Counted from the first letter of the stretch, positions 51,173 to 61,944 are shown. The stretch: 64,000 nucleotides of DNA from an uncultured Mucispirillum sp. (GCA_944324495.1 CALUWN010000001.1:1-64000); one strand, 5' to 3'. Made by a program: numbers and translations. The notes: generated by a model not told the origin, from the letters alone.

Positions 51173-51886
51173 ATGCAAAACACAGAATTAAGAGTAGAAT
51201 TATTGCAGCATAATGCTGAACCTGAAAAGATAGCAGCTCTAGCTGCTAAGCTTTGTTATTCAGGTGCTGATTTAGCAGACTTGCAGGAAAAGGTTACAAA
51301 CGATGAGCAGACTGATTTCATTAAGAAGCTTATTGGTATGGGTCATTTTTCTGTGTTTGAGCATGTAAGTTTTACTTTTGGTGTAGAGGGTGTATCTCGT
51401 GCACTTACTCACCAGCTTGTTCGCCACAGGCTTGCAAGTTATTCTCAAAAATCTCAAAGGTATGTTAAAGCAGGGGAAAAGTTTCCTTTTATAATGCCAC
51501 ATACTGTTGCAGAAAACAGTGAAGCTCAAGAAATCTTTAATGAAACAATTAATCAAATTTCAAAAGCATATAATAAGCTACTAGATTTAGGTATGCCTGC
51601 AGAAGATGCACGCTATCTTCTGCCTAATGCCTGCGAAACAAAAATAATTGTTACTATGAATGCTCGTGAACTGCTTCATTTTTTTGCTCTTAGGTCATGC
51701 AACCGTGCTCAGTGGGAAATAAGGGAATTATCAGATAAAATGCTTGCTTTATGCTACAGTGTTGCTCCTGCTATATTTGAAAATGCAGGTCCCGGATGTG
51801 TTAATAAGGGCTGTACTGAAGGTAAATTTACTTGCGGGCAGGCAGCTCAAGTTCGTAAACGTATTGCCTCTTTAAAAAAACATTAG
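51173..51886 (+). CDS. thyX: FAD-dependent thymidylate synthase ThyX
   Basis: ThyX makes dTMP from dUMP using FAD, NADPH and methylene-tetrahydrofolate and replaces ThyA in many anaerobes. The 237-residue product has the family motif RHRLASYSQKSQRY, matching RHRxxSxxxxSxR, plus LTHQLVRHRLAS and MNARELLHFFALRSCNRAQWEIRE near the flavin site. It works with the dut product. AGGAATG precedes the ATG. It is 47 bases after rpmE and 103 bases before the DUF1385 gene. Confidence 0.96.
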   Translation: MQNTELRVELLQHNAEPEKIAALAAKLCYSGADLADLQEKVTNDEQTDFIKKLIGMGHFSVFEHVSFTFGVEGVSRALTHQLVRHRLASYSQKSQRYVKAGEKFPFIMPHTVAENSEAQEIFNETINQISKAYNKLLDLGMPAEDARYLLPNACETKIIVTMNARELLHFFALRSCNRAQWEIRELSDKMLALCYSVAPAIFENAGPGCVNKGCTEGKFTCGQAAQVRKRIASLKKH

Positions 51887-51989
51887 CTTCTTTTAATCTA
51901 TTTCTTGAAGAAAAAGTGTCTTTTTCTAAAATTTTTTATTTATTATTATTTCCAATTGGTTATTATAAGAAAAAACAAAGGTGATATTT

Positions 51990-52922
51990 ATGAGTGAAGA
52001 AAAGAAAAATATAGGAGGTCAGGCTGTAATAGAAGGTGTGATGATGCGTGCACCTAATAAATTCGTTATAGCTGTTCGTCAGCCTGATGGCACAATCGCT
52101 GTTAAGAGAGATGATATAAAGTTAGATTCTAATAAAATATTAAAAAAACCTATTATACGCGGTCTTATAGGGCTTTATGATGCTTTAGTTTTAGGTATAA
52201 AAGCTCTTAATTTTTCTGCTGAAAAAGCTATGCCTGAAGAATTTGAAAAAAATGGTAAAGCCTCAAAAATGGAAACTTTTTTTTCTATATTTTTAGGTAT
52301 TGCTTTAGGTATTCTTCTTTTTCTTTATCTACCGTTACAGATTACAGAGCTTTCTAAAAAACTTTTTCCAATAGTGGAACATTCTTTTTTAGTATTTAAC
52401 TTGGTAGATGGTGTATTGAGAATAATATTTTTTGTAATATATCTTTTAATCATTTCGCAGATGAAAGATATTAAGCGTGTTTTTTCATACCACGGTGCAG
52501 AGCATAAGTGTATATATGCCTATGAAGCAGGTAAAGAATTAACTGTTGAAAACGCAAGATGTATGAGCAGGTTTCACCCACGCTGTGGTACAAGTTTCTT
52601 ACTTATTGTATTAATTGTATCTATTTTTGTATTTTCATTAATACCAAAAGATTCTCATTTTTTAATTAAATTTGGTTCGCGTATAATTTTTATGCCTTTA
52701 ATTGCTGGTATCAGCTATGAAATACTTAAATTAAGTGGCAAACACGCAGGTAATGTTATAGTGAAAATTTTAATAGCACCGGGGCTTTGGCTTCAAAAAA
52801 TAACAACTAGAGAGCCAGATGATGCTATGCTTGAAGTTGCTATGGTATCTATTAAAGAAGCATTAAGAAAAGATGACGATGAAACATATGTAAAACCAGA
52901 AAACGTGGAATATTGTAATTAG
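51990..52922 (+). CDS. DUF1385 (YqhQ-type) membrane protein
   Basis: The 310-residue protein begins with the DUF1385 signature [21 protein letters not shown], has four or five membrane helices (about 95-115, 130-155, 200-220, 230-250) and a conserved loop [25 protein letters not shown] with HGAEHK. DUF1385 proteins sit beside rpmE and prfA in many genomes; their role is unknown, perhaps in transport or folding. I choose the ATG at 51990 behind AAAGGTGA over a GTG at 51981. It lies 14 bases upstream of prfA. Confidence 0.9.
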   Translation: MSEEKKNIGGQAVIEGVMMRAPNKFVIAVRQPDGTIAVKRDDIKLDSNKILKKPIIRGLIGLYDALVLGIKALNFSAEKAMPEEFEKNGKASKMETFFSIFLGIALGILLFLYLPLQITELSKKLFPIVEHSFLVFNLVDGVLRIIFFVIYLLIISQMKDIKRVFSYHGAEHKCIYAYEAGKELTVENARCMSRFHPRCGTSFLLIVLIVSIFVFSLIPKDSHFLIKFGSRIIFMPLIAGISYEILKLSGKHAGNVIVKILIAPGLWLQKITTREPDDAMLEVAMVSIKEALRKDDDETYVKPENVEYCN

Positions 52923-52936
52923 GAGAGATATATAAA

Positions 52937-54004
52937 ATGTATGATAAGCTTGAAGAAGTAGTCAAAAGATATGATGAACTTACAAATTTACTTTCAAATG
53001 CAGATGTTTTAAAAGACCAGTCTCAGTTTGCAAAGTATTCTAAAGAACATGCTGAAAAGCGACCAATTGTTGAAACTTTTTTAAAGCTTAAAGAAGTTAA
53101 AAAATCTCTTGATGATGCTCATGAAATATTAAAAGGCGATGATAAAGATTTAAAAGAACTTGCTGAAATGGAAATAGAGGAAACAAAAGAAACTATACCT
53201 GCTTTAGAGCATGAATTAAAACTTTTACTACTTCCTAAAGACCCATATGCTGATAAAAACATATACTTAGAAATAAGGGCAGGCACAGGTGGTGATGAAG
53301 CATCATTATTTGCTGCTAACCTTTTTAGAATGTACACTCGTTATGCTGAGCTTCACAGGTGGAAATTTGAAATTGTTGAAATGAATGAAACAGGTGTAGG
53401 TGGCTATAAAGAGGTGATTGTTGCTATCCGTGGTAAATCAGTTTACAGCAGACTAAAATATGAAAGTGGCGGCCACAGAGTTCAGCGTATTCCAGATACT
53501 GAATCTTCAGGTAGAATACACACTTCAGCCTGTACTGTTGCAGTGCTTCCAGAAGCAGACGATGTGGAAGTGCAAATTGAAGCAAAAGATTTACGAATAG
53601 ATGTTTACAGGTCTGGTGGTGCTGGTGGACAGCATGTAAACACTACAGATTCTGCAGTTCGTATTACCCACCTGCCTACAAATATTGTGGTAACATGTCA
53701 GGATGAACGTTCGCAGATAAAAAATAAAGAAAAAGCTATGAAATTATTAAAATCAAGGCTTTTAGAAGAAGAAATTAGAAGAGCAGAAAGTGAACGTTCT
53801 GAAGAAAGAAGGTTGCAGGTTGGTTCTGGGGACAGGTCTGAAAGGATAAGAACATATAACTTTCCACAAAACAGGCTTACAGACCACAGAATTAACTTAA
53901 CAGTTTACAGTCTTGATAAAGTAATGGAAGGGGATTTAGATGAAATATTAGATGCCCTTTCAGCTTATGACCAGGCAGAAAGATTAAAAAGTGCAGGCTT
54001 ATAA
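52937..54004 (+). CDS. prfA: Peptide chain release factor 1
   Basis: RF1 reads UAG and UAA and releases the finished peptide. The 355-residue product has the conserved GGQ at 230-232 ([20 protein letters not shown]), methylated by PrmC, and the codon-recognition PxT-type region earlier in the sequence (near residues 185-195, [18 protein letters not shown]). Domain 1 is the N-terminal coiled coil. GGAGAG precedes the ATG. The gene is followed after 18 bases by prmC, its own methyltransferase. Confidence 0.97.
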   Translation: MYDKLEEVVKRYDELTNLLSNADVLKDQSQFAKYSKEHAEKRPIVETFLKLKEVKKSLDDAHEILKGDDKDLKELAEMEIEETKETIPALEHELKLLLLPKDPYADKNIYLEIRAGTGGDEASLFAANLFRMYTRYAELHRWKFEIVEMNETGVGGYKEVIVAIRGKSVYSRLKYESGGHRVQRIPDTESSGRIHTSACTVAVLPEADDVEVQIEAKDLRIDVYRSGGAGGQHVNTTDSAVRITHLPTNIVVTCQDERSQIKNKEKAMKLLKSRLLEEEIRRAESERSEERRLQVGSGDRSERIRTYNFPQNRLTDHRINLTVYSLDKVMEGDLDEILDALSAYDQAERLKSAGL

Positions 54005-54022
54005 TTTTAGTGGAGCATATAT

Positions 54023-54832
54023 TTGCTGCTTTATGATTTTTTAAAAAAGGTGGAAGAATTTAATCTTCCTGTATCTTTTGGGCTTGATTTAGCATCTTAC
54101 ATACTAAATGTATCATATGAAGATGTTAAATCACTTTATTATACAGATATTGATGATAATAAGGTAGAGCAGGTATTCTCTCAGCTTAAAGACCATATAC
54201 CAGTAGCTTACATTACAGGTAGGAAGGAATTTTATGGCAGAGAGTTTTTAGTTGATGAAAATGTTTTAATTCCAAGAGTTGAAACAGAAATTTTAGTTGA
54301 AGAAGTTTTAAAGAGATATAAAAATCACGGTAATTTAGATATTATAGATATCTGCTCTGGCAGTGGTGCAATAGGGCTGACTATTATGCAGGAAATTGCA
54401 AACTGTCATATGACTTTACTTGATATCAGCCCAAAAGCAATAGATATTAGTAAAAAAAATGCAGAAAAATTTAATATCAAAAATAATATAGAATATATAT
54501 GTGATGATATATTACTATATACTAGTGATAAAAAATATGATATAGTCCTTTGTAATCCACCATATATTTCTTTTGAAGAATATGCGTGGCTTGAAGAAGA
54601 AGTAAAAAAAGAACCAGTGATTGCTTTAACAGCAGGTGATAATGGGCTTCTTTTTTACAAAAATATATTGAGTAAATTTCCAATATTGTGTAAAAATAGT
54701 GGAATTATGTTTTTTGAAATTGGTGCTGCTCAGGCAGATGATGTTAAAAAAATTGCAGAAAATAATAATTTATATGCTGAATGTATAAAGGATTATTCTT
54801 TAAATGATAGAGTTATTATAGTACACAGTTAA
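54023..54832 (+). CDS. prmC: Release factor glutamine methyltransferase PrmC
   Basis: PrmC N5-methylates the GGQ glutamine of release factors. The 269-residue product has an N-terminal helical domain and an SAM-binding domain with DICSGSGAIGL (motif I) and the NPPY motif at 178-181, which binds the target glutamine. The start is TTG at 54023 with GGAG at seven bases. PrmC next to prfA is a conserved pairing. The C-terminal end runs 17 bases before murA. Confidence 0.95.
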   Translation: MLLYDFLKKVEEFNLPVSFGLDLASYILNVSYEDVKSLYYTDIDDNKVEQVFSQLKDHIPVAYITGRKEFYGREFLVDENVLIPRVETEILVEEVLKRYKNHGNLDIIDICSGSGAIGLTIMQEIANCHMTLLDISPKAIDISKKNAEKFNIKNNIEYICDDILLYTSDKKYDIVLCNPPYISFEEYAWLEEEVKKEPVIALTAGDNGLLFYKNILSKFPILCKNSGIMFFEIGAAQADDVKKIAENNNLYAECIKDYSLNDRVIIVHS

Positions 54833-54848
54833 GTAAATTGAGGTTTAA

Positions 54849-56111
54849 ATGGAGAAATTAATAATCAAAGGTGCATCTAAATTAAATGGTGAAGTAGTTA
54901 TTAGTGGTGCAAAAAATTCATCACTTCCTATCCTTGCTGCTACAATATTGGCAGAAGGCACTTATCATATTGGTAATATACCAGCTTTAAGAGATATAAA
55001 TACTATGTTTAAATTACTTGAAAATGTTGGTGTATCTTCCGAATTTAAAAATAACAGTGCAGTTATAAATAATAAAAATACTGACTCTTTTGAAGCACCA
55101 TATGAGCTTGTAAAAACCATGCGTGCATCAATTGTTATGCTTGGGCCGTTAGTTGCAAAAAAAGGCAAAGCAAAAGTTTCTCTTCCCGGTGGATGTGCAA
55201 TAGGGGAAAGACCAGTTGACTTACATATTGCAGCATTAGAAAAAATGGGTGCAAAAATAGAAGTAAAAGATGGATATATTTTTGCAGAGTGTGAAAAGCT
55301 TCAAGGCACAGAAATAGTATTTGATAAAGTTACTGTTACAGGTACAGAAAATATTATGATGGCAGCCAGCTTATCCAGTGGCACTACCATATTAAAAAAT
55401 GCAGCACAAGAGCCAGAAGTGCAGGATTTAGCTGCGTTTTTACGTAAAATGGGTGCAGATATTGAAGGTGATGGCACTAATACTATTATAATTAAAGGAA
55501 AAGAAAAACTTCACAGTGCAGACCATTCTATTATGCCAGATAGAATTGAAGCAGGTACTTTTTTATGTGCTGTTGCAGGGGTTGGTGGCGATATTATATT
55601 AAAAAAATGTCCTGTTAAATCAATGGATGCAATTATTGAAAAACTTCGCCTTGCAGGGCTTCAAGTTAATATTATAGATGATGAAACAATTCATGCTAAG
55701 ATGGATGGTGAAATAAAAGCAGTGGATGTGAAAACTGCACCATATCCAGCTTTCCCTACAGATATGCAGGCTCAGTTTATGGCAGTGATGCTTAAAAGTA
55801 ATGGTGTATCTGTTATTAATGAATCTATTTTTGAAAACAGGTTTATGCATGTTCCAGAATTAAAAAGAATGGGTGCAGATATTACATTAAATGATTCTAA
55901 TGCGGTAGTAAAAGGCGTACACTCTTTTAGTGGAGCTCATGTTATGGCTTCAGATTTAAGAGCAAGCGCAGGGCTTGTTATTGCTGCGTTAATGGCTGAT
56001 AATGAAAGCACAGTACATAGAATTTATCATTTAGATAGAGGCTATGAAGGTTTTGAAGTCAAACTTAATAAACTTGGTGCAAATATCGTTCGGGCTAGTG
56101 ATAATGAATAA
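54849..56111 (+). CDS. murA: UDP-N-acetylglucosamine 1-carboxyvinyltransferase MurA
   Basis: MurA transfers PEP to UDP-GlcNAc in the first committed step of peptidoglycan synthesis. The 420-residue product has the EPSP-type inside-out barrel, with the catalytic Cys at C116 (LPGGCAIGERPVDLH); a Cys here predicts fosfomycin sensitivity. Repeats of the LNGEVVISGAKNSSLPILAA type appear at the N-terminus. It overlaps hisG by 8 bases, so they are coupled. Confidence 0.97.
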   Translation: MEKLIIKGASKLNGEVVISGAKNSSLPILAATILAEGTYHIGNIPALRDINTMFKLLENVGVSSEFKNNSAVINNKNTDSFEAPYELVKTMRASIVMLGPLVAKKGKAKVSLPGGCAIGERPVDLHIAALEKMGAKIEVKDGYIFAECEKLQGTEIVFDKVTVTGTENIMMAASLSSGTTILKNAAQEPEVQDLAAFLRKMGADIEGDGTNTIIIKGKEKLHSADHSIMPDRIEAGTFLCAVAGVGGDIILKKCPVKSMDAIIEKLRLAGLQVNIIDDETIHAKMDGEIKAVDVKTAPYPAFPTDMQAQFMAVMLKSNGVSVINESIFENRFMHVPELKRMGADITLNDSNAVVKGVHSFSGAHVMASDLRASAGLVIAALMADNESTVHRIYHLDRGYEGFEVKLNKLGANIVRASDNE

Positions 56112-56733
56112 TAATAAAATATCTATTGCACTGCCAAAAGGGCGTTTGGCAGAAGAAACATTGGAATTATTTATAAAAAAAGGTATATGTGGCAGTGATG
56201 TTGTAGATTTTAATTCTAGAAAATTAATATTTACTGATGAAAAAAATAATATTAGTTTTTTACTTATTAGAAATACAGACATTCCTGCTTATGTTGAATA
56301 TGGTGCTGCTGATTTAGGCGTTGTGGGTAAAGATGTTTTGCTTGAAAGTAAAAGCCCGCTTTATGAGTTTATGGATTTAGGTTTTGGCTATTGCAGGCTT
56401 TGTTCTGCTGGTATTAAAGGCAGAGATAACTCTTACAGGCAGAATATGAAAATAGCTACAAAATACCCGCATATTACTAAAGAATATTTTGCTAAAAAAG
56501 GTATTATGGTAGATATTATAAAACTTTATGGTTCTATAGAGATTGCACCAATTGCAGGGCTTTCTGATTTAATTGTAGATTTAGTTTCTACTGGTGAAAC
56601 TATGCGTAAAAATGGGCTTTGTGAAGTGGAAACTATTATGGAATCAACTGCCAGACTTGTTGCTAATAAAAGTTTATCAAAAGCTAAACATATAAGAATA
56701 AAGGAAATATTAAATTTATTGGAGCTTTATTAA
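56104..56733 (+). CDS. hisG: ATP phosphoribosyltransferase, short form (HisG_S)
   Basis: HisG catalyses the first step of histidine synthesis. The 209-residue product (MNNNKISIALPKGRLAEETLELF) ends after the second catalytic domain, with GLSDLIVDLVSTGETMRKNGL, so it lacks the C-terminal regulatory domain of the long form. Short HisG needs the regulatory partner HisZ, which is not in this window. I choose ATG 56104; an in-frame ATG at 56044 would overlap murA by more. There is no strong ribosome site, suggesting coupling with murA. Confidence 0.93.
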   Translation: MNNNKISIALPKGRLAEETLELFIKKGICGSDVVDFNSRKLIFTDEKNNISFLLIRNTDIPAYVEYGAADLGVVGKDVLLESKSPLYEFMDLGFGYCRLCSAGIKGRDNSYRQNMKIATKYPHITKEYFAKKGIMVDIIKLYGSIEIAPIAGLSDLIVDLVSTGETMRKNGLCEVETIMESTARLVANKSLSKAKHIRIKEILNLLELY

Positions 56734-56735
56734 GT

Positions 56736-58997
56736 ATGTTAAAAAAAACATGGCTGTTAGTAATAACATTTATTTATATAGTTTTTAGTTTTAACAGCCT
56801 TTATGCTGCTGTTATAGATGAAGTAAGGTTTGAAGGTAATAAAAGGATACCAGAAACTCGTATTACACCTTATCTTATTAAAGCAGGTAAAGAATTAAAT
56901 ATTGAAGAAGTAAATGAAAGTATTAAGCGATTATATGGTACTGGTTTATTTCTAAGTGTGGATACTGATTTATCGGTGGATGGTGATAAATTTGTATTAA
57001 CATATAAACTAGAAGAAATGCCAATTATTGGAAGCATTATATATAAAGGCAATAAAGCTTTAAAAGCATCTAAATTAAAAGAAGACCTTCCGTTAAAAAC
57101 AGGCTCAGTTTTAAGTTTTTCTAATATTGAGCTTGCACTTAATAAAATCAAAAGTGTATATGAAGAAGAAAACAGGTTTGGAACAACTGTAAATTTTAGA
57201 ATAGAGCCTCGTACAGTTAATAGTGTAGATGTATATTTTGATATTAAAGAACAACCTAAAGCAAAAATCTATAATATTTATATTTATGGTAACGATAATG
57301 TTACAAGAGACCAGATTGTAGCAACAATCCCTACAAAAGAACGCGGTTTTTGGTCTTTTATTACAAGCAGTGGTAAAATATCACAGGAAATGATGGAAGC
57401 TGATAAAGAGTTGATCAGACTTTTATATTTAGAAAAAGGGTATGCAAAAGTATCTGTTGGAGAGCCTGAATTAAGATATGAAAAAAATGACCCATCAAAA
57501 GCAAGCCTGTATTTTAGGGTGCAGGAAAATGACCAGTATTTTGTTAGGTCTATTGATATTGCAGGTAATAAAAAACTTTCTAAAGATGAGCTTTTTAAAT
57601 TAGTGCAGCTTAAAAAGAAAGAAGTGTTTAATATTAAAAAATATCAAGAGGATATCCAAAGGCTTACAGAAGCATATACATCTATTGGTTATGCTTATGC
57701 CAACGTTGAGCCTGTTATATCTTTAGATGATGAAACAAAAGAAGTTGATATTACATATAAAGTGGAAGAAAGCTTTTTAGTACGTATTGGCAGGATTAAT
57801 ATTTCTGGTAATACTGTTACAAACGACAGGGTTATAAGACGCCAGATAGACCAAATGGAAGGTGCTTTATATAACAGTAAATTAATACGTGAAGCAAAAG
57901 CAAATACCATGGGAACAGGCTATTTTGAAAATGTGCAGATAGCTGAGAAAAATGTTGCTCCAGATGTGGTGGATTTAGATGTTACAGTTAAAGAAACATC
58001 TACGGGTACATTCAGCTTAGGTGCAGCTTATTCTACTATTGATGGTCTGCTTGGTATGGTTCAGCTTTCAAGAAACAACTTTATGGGCTGGGGACATTCT
58101 CTTTCTCTGCGTGCAGAAATATCTCAGGAAAGAATGGACTTCTTCTTTAGCTATACAGACCCATGGCTTTTTGACTGGCCAGTATCAGCAGGGCTTGATA
58201 TATTTTCCTTAGAGCGTGAATGGTATGAATATTCAAGATATTCTCTTGGTGGCTCTTTAAGGCTTGGCCATGCTATTATAAAAAGAAGGCTGTTTATGAA
58301 CTACAGGCTTTCTATGTATACTGTTGATATTTTTGATATTCAAAGTAATGCATCAAAATATGTTTGGGAACAGCAGGGTAGAACAGAAACTCACAGTTTT
58401 TCTCCTTCTATTACTTGGAACTCTCTTGATAACCCAATAGACCCAACAAGGGGTAATAAAAGCCAGCTTTATTTTGATTTTGCAGGCAGTTTCTTAGGTG
58501 GTGATGCTCAGTTCTTTAAAATAGGTGCAGAAACTACTCAATATTTCCCTGTTGCGTTAAACGGTGCATTAGGTTTTATGCTTCATGGTGAAGCAGGATA
58601 TATTACAACAACTAAAGAAGGGGTTAAAATACCTATTGATGAAAGGTTTAGGCTTGGTGGTATAAACAGTGTCCGCGGTTTTGATTATGGTGATATCAGT
58701 CCGCTTGATGAGGATGGATACCCATATGGTGGTACATCATATTACCAAGTGAATGCAGAATTTATATTCCCAATTAAGCAGGATATTAAACTTAAAGGTG
58801 TAGTATTTATTGATATGGGGCAGGCTTTAGCAGAAAACGAAAGCTGGTTTGCTGTTGAACCACGTTTTAGTGCTGGTGTTGGGCTTCGCTGGGTTACACC
58901 TATGGGGCCATTTAGAGTTGAGTGGGGTTATAAATTAAATCAAAAACCGGGAGAAACTCCTTATAAATTTGAGTTTTCTATTGGTGGTACGTTCTAA
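56736..58997 (+). CDS. bamA: Outer membrane protein assembly factor BamA
   Basis: BamA inserts beta-barrel proteins into the outer membrane. After a signal peptide (to about residue 22) come five POTRA domains (about 24-345), then the 16-strand barrel (about 380-753), which ends in FEFSIGGTF with the terminal aromatic that marks outer-membrane barrels. FRLGGINSVRGFDYGD is the L6 VRGF motif. The length of 753 is standard. It starts two bases after hisG and precedes skp, as in most Gram-negative genomes. Confidence 0.96.
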   Translation: MLKKTWLLVITFIYIVFSFNSLYAAVIDEVRFEGNKRIPETRITPYLIKAGKELNIEEVNESIKRLYGTGLFLSVDTDLSVDGDKFVLTYKLEEMPIIGSIIYKGNKALKASKLKEDLPLKTGSVLSFSNIELALNKIKSVYEEENRFGTTVNFRIEPRTVNSVDVYFDIKEQPKAKIYNIYIYGNDNVTRDQIVATIPTKERGFWSFITSSGKISQEMMEADKELIRLLYLEKGYAKVSVGEPELRYEKNDPSKASLYFRVQENDQYFVRSIDIAGNKKLSKDELFKLVQLKKKEVFNIKKYQEDIQRLTEAYTSIGYAYANVEPVISLDDETKEVDITYKVEESFLVRIGRINISGNTVTNDRVIRRQIDQMEGALYNSKLIREAKANTMGTGYFENVQIAEKNVAPDVVDLDVTVKETSTGTFSLGAAYSTIDGLLGMVQLSRNNFMGWGHSLSLRAEISQERMDFFFSYTDPWLFDWPVSAGLDIFSLEREWYEYSRYSLGGSLRLGHAIIKRRLFMNYRLSMYTVDIFDIQSNASKYVWEQQGRTETHSFSPSITWNSLDNPIDPTRGNKSQLYFDFAGSFLGGDAQFFKIGAETTQYFPVALNGALGFMLHGEAGYITTTKEGVKIPIDERFRLGGINSVRGFDYGDISPLDEDGYPYGGTSYYQVNAEFIFPIKQDIKLKGVVFIDMGQALAENESWFAVEPRFSAGVGLRWVTPMGPFRVEWGYKLNQKPGETPYKFEFSIGGTF

Positions 58998-59033
58998 AAT
59001 AGAGTTATTTTTTCATATTTTAGTGTTAAAAAC

Positions 59034-59063
59034 TTGCATTTAATATTAAAAATATGGTATAAG
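59034..59063 (+). promoter_or_regulatory. Probable promoter for skp-lpxD-fabZ-lpxA
   Basis: TTGCAT (59034-59039), 18 bases, TATAAG (59058-59063). AGGAG lies just before the skp ATG. Confidence 0.4.
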
Positions 59064-59115
59064 GTTATTTAAAATAAATTATAATTATATATGATTATAA
59101 ATTTAGGAGATTAAA

Positions 59116-59643
59116 ATGAAAAAAACTTTATTATTAACTATACTTTTTTGCTTTGCATTATCAAGCTTTGCATTTGCTCAAAACAAAATCGCTATTGTAG
59201 ATATTCAGCTTATTATGCAGCAGTCTAAAGCTGGTGTAAAAGCTGTTGGCGAACTTGAAACATTACAAAAAAATTCTATTAGTAAAGTTCAAGCTAAAAA
59301 ATCAGAAGTTGAAAAATTGGCTGCAGATATTAATAAACAAAAAGCATCTTTATCTCAAACTGCATTACAAAATAAAAATATTGAGTTAAACAAAAAAAGT
59401 GTTGAACTTGAACGTTTACAAAATGATTTAAATGCAGAATTTCAAAATACATACGCTATGAAACTTGAAGAAGTTGCAAGAGAATTAGAACCAGTACTTA
59501 ATGATTATGCTAAAGAAAAAGGCTTTGATATAGTTTTCATTAAACAACCTGGTGTTATGGCTTATGCCAGTGATACTGTTGATATTACTTCTGATGTTAT
59601 TTCTAGATTTGATATTAAATGGTCTAAGAAAGGTACAAAATAA
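59116..59643 (+). CDS. skp: Periplasmic chaperone OmpH/Skp
   Basis: Skp binds unfolded outer-membrane proteins in the periplasm and hands them to BamA. The 175-residue product has a signal peptide (to about AFAQ), the family start [20 protein letters not shown] and a long coiled-coil arm (about 45-115, with [23 protein letters not shown]). The C-terminal [22 protein letters not shown] completes the body domain. It lies between bamA and lpxD, the usual order. AGGAG precedes the ATG. Confidence 0.93.
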   Translation: MKKTLLLTILFCFALSSFAFAQNKIAIVDIQLIMQQSKAGVKAVGELETLQKNSISKVQAKKSEVEKLAADINKQKASLSQTALQNKNIELNKKSVELERLQNDLNAEFQNTYAMKLEEVARELEPVLNDYAKEKGFDIVFIKQPGVMAYASDTVDITSDVISRFDIKWSKKGTK

Positions 59644-59657
59644 CAGGTAATCATATT

Positions 59658-60668
59658 ATGGCACTGCATGATATAAAAGTTAATCTTTCTAATATTGCTG
59701 CCCTTTTAGATGGTACATTAAAGGGGCAGGATATTGAAGTAACAGGTCTTTGTACTCCTGAAGACCAGTATGAGGGCTGTATATGTATTATTGCCCAAAA
59801 AAATTTAATTAAATTAGCTCATGATGGCTTAGCTTCAGCTTTTATTGTATCAGAAGGGTTAGAATTAGATACAGATAAACCACAAGTTATTATAAAAGAT
59901 GCTAGAAGTGCTTTAGTTAAAATATTAAATTTTATATACCCCGCTCAAGAAATCAAGCACTATATATCAAAAAATTCAGCTATAGATGAAAGTGTTGTAC
60001 TATCTGAACCATGTTATATTGATAATTTTGTTTCTATTGGTGCAAAATCATCTATTGGTAAAAATACTAAAATCTATCCGTCTGTTGTAATTGGTGAAAA
60101 TGTAACTATTGGTGAAAACTGCATAATTTATCCTAATGTCACAATTTATGATAATGTTAGGATAGGTAATAATGTAATAATACACGCTGGTGCAGTAATT
60201 GGAGCAGATGGTTTTGGGTTTATACCGGGAGCAAATCCTATAAAAATTCCTCAAAAAGGTACAGTTATTTTAGAAGATTTTGTAGAAATCGGTGCAAATA
60301 CTTGTATTGATAGAGCTACTATTGGTGCTACAATCATTGGGTTTGGTACAAAACTTGATGATTTAGTTATGGTGGGGCATAATACTCAGCTTGGAAAAGC
60401 CTGCTTAATTGCAAGTCAAGTTGGCTTTAGTGGCAGCATTAAAGTAGGTGATTATGTGGTAGCTGGTGGTCAGGCAGGTTTTAAAGACCATATAACTATA
60501 GCATCAGGCAGTATGTTTGGTGGTCAAACAGGTATTGCAAATAATATTACTAAAAAAGGTATGTATATGGGTTCTCCTTGTATGGAGTTTACGAAATTTG
60601 CAAAATCCCACGCTGTATTTCAAGATTTACCAGAATTAAAAAGGAGGGTTAAAGACCTTGGAAAATAG
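59658..60668 (+). CDS. lpxD: UDP-3-O-acylglucosamine N-acyltransferase LpxD
   Basis: LpxD adds the second hydroxy-acyl chain to the lipid A precursor. The product has an N-terminal uridine-binding domain (1 to about 100) and a left-handed beta-helix of hexapeptide repeats (about 105-310, with [20 protein letters not shown]-type units). The catalytic His is H241 in MVGHNTQLG. The C-terminal helix follows. The gene follows skp by 14 bases and overlaps fabZ by 11 bases. At 336 residues it is standard. Confidence 0.95.
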   Translation: MALHDIKVNLSNIAALLDGTLKGQDIEVTGLCTPEDQYEGCICIIAQKNLIKLAHDGLASAFIVSEGLELDTDKPQVIIKDARSALVKILNFIYPAQEIKHYISKNSAIDESVVLSEPCYIDNFVSIGAKSSIGKNTKIYPSVVIGENVTIGENCIIYPNVTIYDNVRIGNNVIIHAGAVIGADGFGFIPGANPIKIPQKGTVILEDFVEIGANTCIDRATIGATIIGFGTKLDDLVMVGHNTQLGKACLIASQVGFSGSIKVGDYVVAGGQAGFKDHITIASGSMFGGQTGIANNITKKGMYMGSPCMEFTKFAKSHAVFQDLPELKRRVKDLGK

Positions 60669-61104
60669 AGTAATTGAAATAGACGAAATAAAAACAATAT
60701 TACCGCACAGGTATCCATTTTTGCTTGTAGATAGAGTTACAGAAATAACCCCAGAATATATTAAAGGTTATAAAAATGTAACAGTAAATGAAGAATTTTT
60801 TAATGGTCATTTTCCTGATTTTCCTGTTATGCCGGGAGTATTAATTGTTGAAGCACTTGCTCAAATATCGGGTATTTTAGGTATTTTAAGAATGAAAGAT
60901 GATGGCACATATAAAGAAGGGCAAAAAACATTATTTACAGGTATAAACAACGTTAAATTTGCTACACCTGTAAGACCGGGGGACAGGCTTGAGCTTGAAG
61001 CTCAATATGTAAAAGATAAAATGGGTATTTGGTGGTTTAATGTTATTGCCAGAGTTGATGGCAAAACAGCAGTAAAAGCAGAGTTATCAGCAGCATTAAA
61101 ATAA
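60658..61104 (+). CDS. fabZ: 3-hydroxyacyl-ACP dehydratase FabZ
   Basis: FabZ dehydrates 3-hydroxyacyl-ACP in fatty acid elongation and competes with lipid A synthesis for the same substrates. The 148-residue hotdog protein has [13 protein letters not shown] and the catalytic pair H51 (GHFPDFP) and E65 ([12 protein letters not shown]). The start is TTG at 60658, with AGGAGGG about ten bases upstream, inside the lpxD end. The tight lpxD-fabZ-lpxA order is conserved in many Gram-negatives. Confidence 0.95.
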   Translation: MENRVIEIDEIKTILPHRYPFLLVDRVTEITPEYIKGYKNVTVNEEFFNGHFPDFPVMPGVLIVEALAQISGILGILRMKDDGTYKEGQKTLFTGINNVKFATPVRPGDRLELEAQYVKDKMGIWWFNVIARVDGKTAVKAELSAALK

Positions 61105-61122
61105 AGGATAAAGGGGGATTTT

Positions 61123-61902
61123 ATGGCTTTTATACACCCTACAGCAGAAGTAGATAAAACAGCACAAATTGCAGACAGTGCAGAAATAGGAAGGGGTGCT
61201 TATGTTGGCCCTAACTGTATTATAGGTGAAAATGTTAAGATAGGTATGAATGCCATAGTGGAGTGTCATACAGAAATAGGTGATGGCACTATCCTTGCTC
61301 CGAATGCTCACGTTGGTGGAGCACCTCAGGATTATTCTTTTAAAAATGAAGATACAAAACTTATCATTGGAAAAAACTGTGTAATTCGTGAGTTTGCTCC
61401 AATTCACAGAGCTACTACAAAAGAGGACTGGAAAACAGAAATTGGAGATAACTGTCTTATTATGGCACTTTCTCACATTGGCCATGACTGTAAGTTTGGA
61501 AATAATGTTACATTAGTTGCATCTATGATACCGGGCCATGTTCATGTAGATGATTATGCTTTAATTTCAGGTTATGCAGGTATACACCAAGGCGTTCATA
61601 TTGGAACAATGGCTATGGTTTCAGGTATGAGTAGAATTTCTCTAGATGTTCCACCATACTGTATAGCAGCAGACCCTGTAAAAGGTAGAATTGCAGGGCT
61701 TAATGTAGTAGGGCTTAGAAGACGTGGGGTAACAGCAGAAGCCAGAATGGAACTTTCCCGTGCTTTAAAAATATTTTTAAATAGAGATTATTCTTTAAAT
61801 GAAGCAAAGGAAAAACTAAAAGATTTAAACCAGTTTGATGAAGTTGTAAAATTTAGAGAATTTATTGAAGCATCTTCTCGCAGAGGTATAACAAGAATAT
61901 AG
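61123..61902 (+). CDS. lpxA: UDP-N-acetylglucosamine O-acyltransferase LpxA
   Basis: LpxA puts the first hydroxy-acyl chain on UDP-GlcNAc or, in some lineages, on its 3-amino analogue. It is a left-handed beta-helix of hexapeptide repeats (IHPTAEVDKTAQIADSAEIG) with the catalytic His at H121 in SHIGHDCKFG. The C-terminal helices (about 185-259) are present. The Gfo/Idh gene that follows raises the question of an amino-sugar acceptor (see findings). GGGGGA lies before the ATG, 18 bases after fabZ. Confidence 0.95.
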   Translation: MAFIHPTAEVDKTAQIADSAEIGRGAYVGPNCIIGENVKIGMNAIVECHTEIGDGTILAPNAHVGGAPQDYSFKNEDTKLIIGKNCVIREFAPIHRATTKEDWKTEIGDNCLIMALSHIGHDCKFGNNVTLVASMIPGHVHVDDYALISGYAGIHQGVHIGTMAMVSGMSRISLDVPPYCIAADPVKGRIAGLNVVGLRRRGVTAEARMELSRALKIFLNRDYSLNEAKEKLKDLNQFDEVVKFREFIEASSRRGITRI

Positions 61903-61911
61903 CTGTAAGGC

Positions 61912-61944
61912 AAATAAATTTTGGTACACGCACAAAATTTATTT
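61912..61944 (+). terminator. Inverted repeat after lpxA, probable terminator
   Basis: AAATAAATTTTG (61912-61923) and CAAAATTTATTT (61933-61944) form a perfect 12-bp stem, nine bases apart. The T run is within the stem, so it is a weak terminator or a structured spacer. Confidence 0.6.
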
